Translations under genes and position numbers: made by a program
In this document: positions 54,932 to 64,000 of the stretch, piece after piece
Layout of the letters: every line of letters starts with the position of its first letter
Numbering within the stretch: position 1 is the first letter of the stretch
Notes under the pieces: model-generated
Databases searched by the model: none
What the model saw: the letters and a program-made list of their open reading frames with translations, nothing else
What the model was told of the DNA's origin: nothing
Source of the DNA: Mortierella alpina
Taxonomy: Eukaryota; Mortierellomycota; Mortierellomycetes; Mortierellales; Mortierellaceae
NCBI GenBank assembly: GCA_029449245.1
Contig: JANATF010000007.1
Location: 1,674,001-1,738,000, forward strand
Length of the DNA: 64,000 bases
Direction: 5' to 3'

Positions 54932-57022
54932 ATGTCCTCTAGCACACTCTCTTTCCCCACCCGCTCCTATCGTCCGCTGCAATGCCCGACCTGCAAGCAG
55001 CTGCTCGCGAGACCCTTCACGCTCCCATGCGGCTTCACCGTCTGCCAGCATTGTCTTCCGCCTAAAGAGACAATCAACTATACCAGTGCGATCCGCTGTC
55101 CCTTCAAGGCCTGCTCCAGGAACGGTGTTCACTCGACTGACGAGCTCTCCATCGATGTCACCCTCACCAACCTCACCAGTGCCATTCGCGCAGCGAGCTT
55201 AGAGTCTGGCACGTTGGCCAACATTCTGAGCGAGGACAGTGACTACTTGAAGGCACACAGGCAGCCAGACACGCTTTATTACGGAAGCACAGTACTGGAC
55301 CCGACCTGGAGTCCAACACTGGAGGGTCTCTTTGATCCATATGAAGAAGTCACTCCTGTAGGATCCACCAACAGCAGCCTGCCTCTCATCAAGGAGGATC
55401 CCTCGCCCCTTGCGCTTTATCACAACATTTCCGCGGTTCTGGACGTGGTCCGACCCAAGATCCAGCAAGAGATTGAGTGCCAGGTGTGCTTTCTGGACTT
55501 TGAGCAACCCTTGACGACCGAGTGTGGGCACACTTTCTGCAAGAGTTGCCTCATCACCTCGCTGGATCACAAGCCAACGTGCCCGCTCTGTCGACGGAAG
55601 CTGCCCCTTTATATGCATTACCATAACCAGAGGCCCAATAAGACTCTGGTCCGCTTCTTGCAGTACCTAGTGAATCATCCACTACCCAACAATGACAAGG
55701 ACAGCAAAAACAGCAACCCCAATCTCAACCCCAATCTCAACCCCAGCCCCAACCCCAACCCCCACAACCACAAAGATTTTCTCTTCAGGAAGGAACAACA
55801 GGAGGTCGAGATTACAGCCGAGGAACGGGAGGTGGAACCGATGCTGGCAGCGACACCCTTGTTTATCAATTCGCTCGTTTTCCCTCGGATGCCGTGTTAC
55901 TTGCTCGTGTTTGAACCAAGGTATCGCAAGATGCTGCGGAACGTGCTCAAGACGGAGAGCAAGATGTTTGGCATGGTTCTGCCTCCTCGGCGCAGGAAGG
56001 ATCATGACGTGGACAAGATTGCGTGGGAACCGAGCATGGCGTTTGGTACTCTTCTCAAAGTGCTGTCATGTGAACTCTTGCCGGATGGACGCGCTCTGGT
56101 GGAGACGGTAGGTCTGTCGCGGTTTCAAGTGTTGACGTATTCGATGATGGATGGCTACTACACGGCGACGGCAGTGGAGCTCGTGCATGATATACCCTTG
56201 GAGCATGAAGTGGGACTTGAAAAGGCCGTGCTGGAAGCTGTTGCGCAGAAGCAGAAGGAGGCTGAGAGAGCAGAGACTGAAGCTGTTGAGGTGGTAGCTA
56301 TCGAAACCAAAAAGACGGGCGAGGACGACCACCATGATGAGAATGCTGTTGATGAAGATGATACTGGACTGCGGGAAGAGGTTGGGGCTTTTAGAGAACA
56401 GTCTGGCAAATACCGACAGGAACACGAACACGAGCAGGAACAGGGGCAGGCACAGGAACAGGAACTCGGACAGGGGCCAGAGCTGGAGCAGGGAGAGGAG
56501 CAAGGTACGGAGGGGGCTGATGAGCTTGGCGAGCGATCTTTGCTTGGAACCCTTTCGGCGTCCACATCATCATCAGAAGCAGCAGCAATAGCAACAGCAG
56601 AATCGACCGCGGAGCCAGCATCAGCATCAGCACCAGCATCAGCATCAGCATCAGCATCAGTATCATCTTCGTCATCCCGAGCACCAGGCACAGACCAAGT
56701 GGAGTTGAAGGATCTACAGCAGTTGGACCCGGATCGACTGTCGCGAAAGCAGTTGATGCAGATCCTGCTTTCGTTTGTGGCGCACATGCAAGAGCGATTG
56801 GGACCGCAGGACACGCATCGTCTGCAGCGCGAGTTTGGCGAGATGGTGGAGGACGACGGCCAGTTCTTTTCATTCTGGGTGGCGTCGATATTGCCTGTGC
56901 GTAGCGATCAGAAGTATGGGGTGCTGCAGATGACCTCTGTGCGACAGCGGCTGGTGACGGTGGTGGGGTGGATCAAGGATCTGGAAACGCGGCGGTCAAT
57001 GTCTGTGTGCACGATCTCGTAG
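54932..57022 (+). CDS. RING-RING-LON domain protein (LONRF-like E3 ligase candidate)
   Basis: 696 residues in one exon. The first RING-like finger is at the N-terminus (CPTCKQLLARPFTLPCGFTV, with CQHCL and CPFKAC). A second, canonical RING is near residues 185-225 (CQVCFLDFEQPLTTECGHTF, CKSCL, CPLCRR). A LON N-terminal-like domain follows (LFINSLVFPRMPCYLLVFEP). That domain is split by a ~160-residue insertion of Glu/Gln-rich (EQEQGQAQEQELGQ) and Ala/Ser repeats before its C-terminal helices (SFVAHMQERLG, FSFWVASILPV). The order matches LONRF proteins, which are ubiquitin ligases for misfolded or other substrates. The asparagine-proline repeats at about 55700-55770 are low complexity. Confidence 0.9.
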   Translation: MSSSTLSFPTRSYRPLQCPTCKQLLARPFTLPCGFTVCQHCLPPKETINYTSAIRCPFKACSRNGVHSTDELSIDVTLTNLTSAIRAASLESGTLANILSEDSDYLKAHRQPDTLYYGSTVLDPTWSPTLEGLFDPYEEVTPVGSTNSSLPLIKEDPSPLALYHNISAVLDVVRPKIQQEIECQVCFLDFEQPLTTECGHTFCKSCLITSLDHKPTCPLCRRKLPLYMHYHNQRPNKTLVRFLQYLVNHPLPNNDKDSKNSNPNLNPNLNPSPNPNPHNHKDFLFRKEQQEVEITAEEREVEPMLAATPLFINSLVFPRMPCYLLVFEPRYRKMLRNVLKTESKMFGMVLPPRRRKDHDVDKIAWEPSMAFGTLLKVLSCELLPDGRALVETVGLSRFQVLTYSMMDGYYTATAVELVHDIPLEHEVGLEKAVLEAVAQKQKEAERAETEAVEVVAIETKKTGEDDHHDENAVDEDDTGLREEVGAFREQSGKYRQEHEHEQEQGQAQEQELGQGPELEQGEEQGTEGADELGERSLLGTLSASTSSSEAAAIATAESTAEPASASAPASASASASVSSSSSRAPGTDQVELKDLQQLDPDRLSRKQLMQILLSFVAHMQERLGPQDTHRLQREFGEMVEDDGQFFSFWVASILPVRSDQKYGVLQMTSVRQRLVTVVGWIKDLETRRSMSVCTIS

Positions 57023-57430
57023 TCATAGTCGGGCTGGTGTGCTGGTGATGTGCGACACTGTGATCGAACTACAGGCTCCACCGAAAGCCAAACAGACAAA
57101 CATTGTGCATGTCACTATTTCGCCCATGGTGTCGACTTTTTTCTTTTTATTTCCCACCTGCTTGCTGCAGTCGAGGAGGACCTTTGCGGGAGGGTTGGTG
57201 CAACGTGCAGCCTGCCTCTGTGATGGCCGAGAGAGTCGCCTCGACCTTGTCTGCGCGTGGGCTGTGCAGCAGAGGGTCGTGCTAGAGTCAGAACGAGCTG
57301 TGTAAATACAAAAATAAAAGTATTTCCCCCCCCTCCCCTGAATGCTTTTTGCCTCCTGCTGTTGCCACCACTTTTCTCTTCTCCATCCATCCATTGACGC
57401 TCCTTGCCCGTGTCTGTCATCCACGCTGCC
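57023..57430. promoter_or_regulatory. Short intergenic region
   Basis: About 400 bp between the RING-LON stop and the EH-SPRY start, CT-rich in the last 130 bp. It contains an AATAAA-type element (AAAAATAAAAG, about 57309-57319) that could end the RING-LON transcript. Confidence 0.5.
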
Positions 57431-60400
57431 ATGTACCCATCGGGGCATAGCCACCCCCAGCCATACGTGCCTGCACAGGCCAGCCCGCATCCCTACGCCG
57501 CACTCCCGCATCCCTACGCACACCCGCAGCAGCACAACCAGCACAACCAGCAACACCAGCAGTACCCATGGTCATACCCGCAGCAGGGCAATCCCGCCCA
57601 TCCAGCCCATCCAGCCCATCCTGCCACACAGCTTCCTCCGCCCTACCAGCAGCATGCACAGCATCCACCACCACAGCAGCAGCAGCAACAACCACAACAG
57701 CAGTACTATGCCGCACAAGAGCCTCCGCGGCCCAATTCCGCCGGGCACACTGCCCAATATTACAGCCAACACCAGCATTATCAGCAGCAGCAGCAGCACG
57801 CGTCCTCACCCGTGTCGCCCTACTACTCCAACTTTGCTGCCGGAGCTGGAGGCTCCACGGCGCCTGCGAGTCTCCCCACCACCGCTGCAGGCGGCACTGC
57901 CGGTTTCATCAGCTCCGCATCCCCAATACTCCCCGCCGCCGCCCCTGCTTCTGTCCCTGCGCCAGCGTTGTACAAAGCCGAGATGACAGACAGCCAGGTG
58001 CACAACTGGGAGACACACCAGCACCAGCAACAGACGCAGCAAAACATCAAAGTCGAGGTGTCTACCTCCATGGCCCAGTCGCCTTCCTTCCAGTATAAAG
58101 TACCGGTGTCACCTTTGCCCTCGCCCTCTCCTTATTCCGCAATCCAGCAACAGCCCAAACCGCCGCTCGATGTTCACACTGAGCTGCAACAGGAGCTGAA
58201 GCGGCAGAGCCAGCTCTTGGCGATGCAGCAGCAGAGTCGGCCCGGCAGTGTCATGGGAGCTACTCCTATCGTCTCCTCTGCACAGCCATGGAGCCAATCC
58301 ACTGTTAACCACGCGAGTCCGATGCAGCCTGCCTCCCCTCTTCCGTCGGCAGCCAGCAGGCCACTTAGCCCAACCCCCGTCGAGCACCAATCCTCCTTGA
58401 CGGACACCACTTCAATCTCTTCCTATAAGCGTGCATCCTCACTGACGACACTCGATCCTGCGCCAGCTGCAGCAGCCGGTGGTATTCATGCGAGGATCTC
58501 GCGTCCCTATTCGTCGTTGCAATTTCAAGGGTTGCAGCAGCAGGCTGTGCCTTCCGCGATCGAGCAACAGTCTTCGCTGACAGAGATCGACTTCACCTCA
58601 GTCTCATCACAGGAGCATGCCTCCAGGCTGAACTCAGGAACAGGAGCAGCAGCAGCCATGCAAGACAGCAATCTGACCTTCTGCGGTCAGCGGTATGGCC
58701 CGGCACCAATCGAACAGCAGTCATCTCTCACAGAGGTCGACAGCCTGCCCTTTCCTCTGGAGGCTCAGTCTTCGCTAACGGAACTCGACGGCCTCCCTTC
58801 CGCTCTTGAGGAACAGTCGTCACTGACAGTCGTAGATGATCTGCCTTACTCGCTCCAGGAACAGTCAGCGCTGACAACTCTGGATGACCTACCTTATAGC
58901 CTCGAGGAGCAGTCTGCCCTGACGGAGCTCGACAATCTTCCTCACGCGCTCTCGGAACAGTCGTCACTCACAGTACTGGACGAACCCCCTAAATCGAGGT
59001 CGAAACCAGCAGTGATGGAACCGAAAGTTGGAGCCGACTCTGAAGAGAAGTCGCCTCCTCTTCTTTCGCCTACCATGTCCCCTGCAGCAGTAGCCGCAGT
59101 CGCGACAACATCCGGAGAGTCACATACAAGCACCACCGCTACCATTACCACGACCATACAGGAACCCTCTACCATCTCGTCCGCAATGGGATCACTCTCT
59201 GGAGCCTCCACTTCGTTCTCCATGAGCAACTGGACAATGCCCTCGGACTTTGACGCGTCCAACACAAGTATGGATTTTGGTATACCCAAGGACGAAGCAG
59301 GATCCATTCCTGAAAGTAGCCATCTTCGATCCTCAGGCAGCCTCCACAAGCGAGCACCGGCGACCATGCATATTCATACAGCCCAATCAGAGGACGAGTT
59401 GTCAGACTTTGCGCATTTTTCAAAGAGAGATGACAGCGATGGAGTTCTCATACCCCTGAGCCCTACAACACCCGGTCCAACATCGCCGCTCTGGAAAGCC
59501 TTGTCTCCATCTGACTCTCTGAGAAGGAACGACAGTGTAGCTGGTGGAGCTCCCCCTGTTCCAGCGCCCAAGCCGGCTTCTTTACTAGCTGCCAAGGTTA
59601 ATCATCCTCAGGCAGGTGTATCCGGCACCAACTTGACGATATCAGAGGAGATCATTCTGGCTGTTAAACCCTCAATGCCCGCAGAATCTGTCCTTGTTGA
59701 TTTCGAGGAGCAAGCTGAGGCTGATAGTGAAGGCTACGAATACGAAGACGAGGTCGACGAAGGAGACACTATCGCCAAGGCTGATGATGGTGTCAGCGCG
59801 TTCATTCGGGAGCTCCAGTCCAGCATTACGCTCTCAAGATCAGGTTCCGGCAGTAGTACTGCAACAAGGCCAGCAACAGACAAACTCATGAACCAGGTCA
59901 AAAGGACAGACAGCAGCAGTAGCAGCAGCAGACGTGAACAGCTCCGCGAGACGGACGCTGTAGCCCATGTTGCTATTGAACGATCACAAGAGGAGGTACG
60001 AATTCCTTCTAGCAGTCGGGATCTACAGCATCAGCCAACCGGAGCTAGCATATCTGCTGACCAACATGACAGCGCTCAAAACCTTGAGCTCCCGCAACTG
60101 GAGGCAACCCTGTTTGAGTGGACATTCACGGAACAGGAGCAATCAACCTACGAGCGAATTTTCAGTCTTTGGGAACGACCCGCTGAAGAATGTGTCTCCT
60201 GTAAGCCCTTTAGGTTATGAGTTGATTCTCCCTTACTCTTTGCTGCAGGTGCTAACAGTTCCTCGTTTTGGATGATCATGCCTAAAATCTTGTAGCCGAC
60301 ATTGCAGGAAAGGTCTTCATGACGCTGGGGCTCATGAATAGCGACCTGTACAAGATATGGTAAGCAGACGGGAGCCGATATGAAGTTCTGAATCATGATG

Positions 60401-63156
60401 TGTAGATGCTCAGTACTGATCAGCAGAGCACCTCCTTTCATCCATACATAGGCAACTTCTGAACCCGGAAGAAAGACCTGTGCTAAGCCGAACACAGTTC
60501 ATTGCGGGTCTTCACCTAGTGAACTGTAAAGTTGTCGGATATGAGTTGCCTTCAGAGCTTCCAGACGAGCTGATGATGTCGGCAGCCGGTGTTGGTCGAG
60601 TCATTATTCCACCGCGTCCTGTCCAAGGACCTTCGGCCGTTCTTCCTAACGCGTTCGAAAGCCCTCCAAGCTCCATGCCAGCCACCACAGTTCACGCAGC
60701 ACCACCCTCGCCCATAATTGAACGCCCCGCAGCGGCTGGATATTCTATGGCCTCCAACTTTATGCACGCGTTCTCACTGCCTGGCTTCAGTACAGATGTT
60801 CCTGGGCCTATCATGGATCATGCGGAAAGCACCTACCGTGCAGACTCTGGCGTTGCACTCTCTCATCAGAATCAGAATCGGAGTCAAAGCCAGCAGTGCC
60901 AGCAGCACCAGCAGCACCAGCACTACCAACAGCAAGCCTACTCGTTCACTCAGGAAAGTCAGACTGCGCTCCATTACTCGCCAGCGTCGCCTCCTGTGCA
61001 GTATAATCAACTACAGTCTGTAGGGATGCACTATGATGCCCATCCTCCAGCTTCAAAGTTTGCTGGAAACGGTTCCACAGGCGTTTCTCATACAGCTTCA
61101 AACGCTACAGAACCTGAGGATACGATCATCAGACATTCAAAGCCGGGGCCTCACGCGCTTCATGACCTACCTGCGGACGCACCCGTTATCATGTCCTTTG
61201 AGGAGTCCTCCAGTCCCATTGTCCCTGTAGCCTCGTCTGGATCGACATCGTCTTCTGCCAGCAATTCAGGAGTAGTAAACCTTGGACTTCCTGTTGCAGT
61301 CAGCACTGTGGCCGTTTCGTCAACAAAGGTCCAAAACTACTATTCTGTGGACAACCCTGCGCTTTACGTGTCTCCTCCAGATGCCTGGGACCATGATGCA
61401 GCGCCGCCAGAGCTCGATGTGGAAGGCAGCTACATCAAATATCGATGTAAGCTCAACCCCGTTCTTGAAGACATTTTTTCTTACTTTTGATTGTACATAC
61501 TGACGTTGACATCGGACCCACTTTCTTCTTCTTGTAGCTGACTTTAAGAACGACATGACCGTCTCGGCCTCGGTCACAGCTAACCATCCCATCAATCCCT
61601 CATCGGGTGTCTTTTACTTTGAGATTGTTATTGATCGGTTCAAGGGCAACAGCGCGATTAGTGTTGGTATAGCCAGCAAGTCACTTCGCAAGAATTGCCA
61701 AGTTGGTAAGGATCCGACCTCCCCACTTGAGTGACATCAAACTATTCGCCATCTCGGCCCTGTCTTGTGTTGTATCCTAAGCACAATTATCTTCAATGGA
61801 TAGGTTGGGACTTGAACTCGTGGGGATATCATAGCGATGACGGATTCCTCTATTTCGGAAACGGCAAGCAGAACATCAAGTACTCGTTTGAGTATAACGA
61901 GGGCGACACAGTTGGATGTGGAGTCAACTTTTTGGACCGAGCAGTGTTTTTCACACTTAACGGTGACATGCTCGGAGTGGCGTTCCGGTTTTTGAAGGAC
62001 TCGATCCCATTATACCCTGCCATTGGACTCTCTCAGGCTGGTACAGAGATCAATGCCAACTTTGGAGATCAGACGTTCTTGTTCAATATTGTTGATTACA
62101 AGAAGGTGAGCAGAGGGATGATGCAATGTCCTGTTAGGGCTCTGTGGGTATCTCCTTTAGCTTTTTTCCTGACCTTGTGAATTATTCCGTTGATATAGAG
62201 GGTCATGTCCAAGCCGATTCACCCGCAAACATTCCTTACCTGGAACAATGGTGACCGCAACGATAAGGTTTTCCAGATTCTTGCAGACGGATTATCGGTC
62301 ATTGCTAGTGGTAAGCAAGGCTCATGTTCGAACACCATGCCCGTGTATTTTCTGAAAAGGGAGTGGGACCCGCGTTTTGGTTCTAACCAAATTTGATTCG
62401 TATTATTTATCACTAGGTAAAGACGCGGGGTGCATCCGCGGTCCAAAGGTCTCTCCTCGCGACAAGGATGTGTTCTATTTCGAGATTACCATCCTTTACA
62501 TGCCCCCGACAGAAACTGGGTAAGTTACAACGAGTGCTGCTTTTCCCAGCCTTGAAGGGAGGATAGGTTGACGAGCTCTGGTCGTGTGCCGCCAATGGCT
62601 CACACTTTTGTTTTATTCTCGCTGTAAACTGTACTTTAGTACGCTCATGGTCGGAATGTGCGGCAAGGACCAGAACATGAAAGACATTTTAGGATGGAAA
62701 CCCAACTCGTACGCGTATTCTGGTGAATTTGGCGACTTTTTGTCCTTGTCATCGAACCGATCGAGTCTGCATGCTCGGTCGCAGTCTGGAAAGATGAAGG
62801 CCCGTGCACGTGGACCCGCCTTCCGAGCAGAGGCAGTGGTTGGATGCGGTGTTGATTTTGCGTCGCGTGAGCTGTTCTTTACGCTCAATGGCGAGTGCTT
62901 GGGTCAGGCGTTCTATGACCTCGATGTGCTGGATTGCTATCCGTGCGTGTCTGTTGTGGACGGAGGCGGCGGTGTTGGCGGCCCTTTGTCGATGCTGAGA
63001 GAGCAAGCAGGGGTAGGATCAGGATCGGGTTATGCGCATGGGTTGACCTCGACCGGTGGTGTTCCCAATGACAAGTGCGGCTTTGAGTTCAAGGCTAATT
63101 TTGGACAGTACCCGTTCATGTTTGATATGGCGGCATTTGAGGCTTCAGAAGTATGA
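57431..63156 (+). CDS. EH-domain protein with two SPRY domains and EQSSLT repeats
   Basis: Eight exons (57431-60200, 60296-60359, 60452-61446, 61538-61705, 61804-62105, 62199-62310, 62417-62519, 62640-63156) join in phase to 1,676 residues. The first ~300 residues are Pro/Gln/His-rich. Residues ~318-520 carry repeats of the core EQSSLTxLD, with a 16-residue period in the last copies. An EH-like domain at ~900-985 spans two introns (FSLWERPAEECVS, GKVFMTLGLMNSDLYKIW, RTQFIAGLHLV). After a second disordered stretch come two B30.2/SPRY-like domains (VFYFEIVIDRFKGNSAISVG; WGYHSDDGFLYFGNG; DVFYFEITILYMPP; LGWKPNSYAYSGE). EH domains bind NPF peptides in endocytosis, and SPRY domains bind proteins, so a scaffold role in membrane traffic is inferred. 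ATG 57431 is the first in-frame Met. Confidence 0.88.
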
Positions 63157-64000
63157 AAAGGAACCTCCTCTGGGGTCTCTATATTGCGTCTTGTTTCGGA
63201 AGCCAACATCGAAGCAAGCCTTTCTGAACAGCTCGATTTGAGGAAAGTGAGTTTTGAGGAGGGTGACCCGTGAAGCTTCGCGATATTGTTAGTCCTAGGA
63301 ATGCACATACATGATGCTCCCAATTGCCGACACTAAAGCAATAAAGATTCTTTTTTTTCGGCAAAAGGCAAAGAAGGTACTTCTGAGCCCCATCGGTCCA
63401 AGGGGAGTGGAATGATGACCAACAAGGCACCTTGCGATGATCAGGGACCTTCTTGCCTTGCATATATTACTTGTTCCAACGGACATCTCACACAGCCCCC
63501 CATAATATATTCTGAGACACCCGTATGTTTCTGATGAGAGCAGCAAAAAAAAAAAAAAAAGACATATTACGATGATCTCTGCTGTGCGTGCTATGCATCC
63601 ATGACATAGCTCGCTAGCAAGGTCATCACGAAAATGAATGTAGGAAAAGGAATAAGAAACAAGGAAGAAATGGGACCCTTTGATGTCAGCACGCATGCGA
63701 CAGTTTGTCATGAGGTATCTGGCTCGGGCGACCTTTGCCCCCCCTTCAACAAACTCACTCGAGGATATTCTAGCCCGGCCCAATAGCAAGAGAGCAGCGA
63801 TAGTTGCATGTTGCGATCTACGGGGCGCGATGATGACGATGACGTGAAAGTCAAAGCTTGCAATTTGGCGCTTTGAAAAAACCTGATGTTGTTGTTTTTG
63901 TCGTTGGCCACCCTCTACTGCGTCGAATCAAAAAAATGGACGCGAAATGTGGAGGACAGGGTTCTCTTCTCTCAAGGCGGGCCATATGAAGGGTAAACCA
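63157..64000. other. 3' flank, no gene recognised
   Basis: The last 840 bp hold the 3' end of the EH-SPRY transcript (AATAAAG at about 63340 and a poly-A run at about 63544-63560) and no recognisable gene. Minus-strand frames here have no domain signal. Confidence 0.55.

Noticed and set aside
1-64000. CRISPR arrays, rRNA and tRNA genes
   Set aside because: No regularly spaced direct repeats with unique spacers were seen, and no rRNA or tRNA consensus was noticed by eye.

Overview
The window is nuclear DNA of an early-diverging filamentous fungus, most likely Mortierellomycota or a close relative (inference). The grounds are dense protein-coding genes with short phase-consistent GT-AG introns, long Ser/Gln/Asp-rich disordered tails, frequent GA/CT microsatellites, and fungal housekeeping genes (Ssd1/Dis3L2-like, Clf1, Rpc19, Erv29/Surf4, eL6, Cdc24). 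I saw no rRNA, tRNA or CRISPR array.

Layout, left to right: an RS-domain protein running off the left edge (minus); an Ssd1/Dis3L2-like RNase II-family protein (minus); a divergent CCCH/RWD/CHY zinc-finger protein (plus); a mitochondrial Mtf1/KsgA-type methyltransferase-fold factor (minus); splicing factor Clf1 (minus); a 7.8-kb DNA transposon (about 18455-26213); RNA polymerase I/III subunit Rpc19 (minus); cargo receptor Erv29/Surf4 (minus); a bZIP factor (minus); a CCCH/OB/methyltransferase-like protein (minus); an acidic disordered protein (plus); an Avt3/Avt4-like amino-acid transporter (minus); a secreted S41-like protein (minus); ribosomal protein eL6 (minus); a type I membrane protein (plus); a secreted His/Asp-rich protein (minus); Cdc24 (plus); a RING-RING-LON protein (plus); and an EH-SPRY-SPRY protein (plus).

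The most interesting content is the transposon wedged between CLF1 and RPC19. It has a 10-bp direct repeat (target-site duplication) at both edges and short imperfect inverted ends. It carries two divergent genes. One is a decayed Mutator-like (MULE) transposase with a SWIM zinc finger. The other is an intact five-exon gene whose spliced reading frame (1,260 codons) joins an N-terminal FEN1/XPG-type structure-specific nuclease, with all expected acidic residues, to a C-terminal Fanzor (eukaryotic TnpB-like RuvC plus zinc finger) RNA-guided nuclease. The fusion, its GC-AG last intron, and an intact nuclease ORF beside a broken transposase are the main findings. The other genes form an ordinary housekeeping neighbourhood with no sign of a shared pathway.
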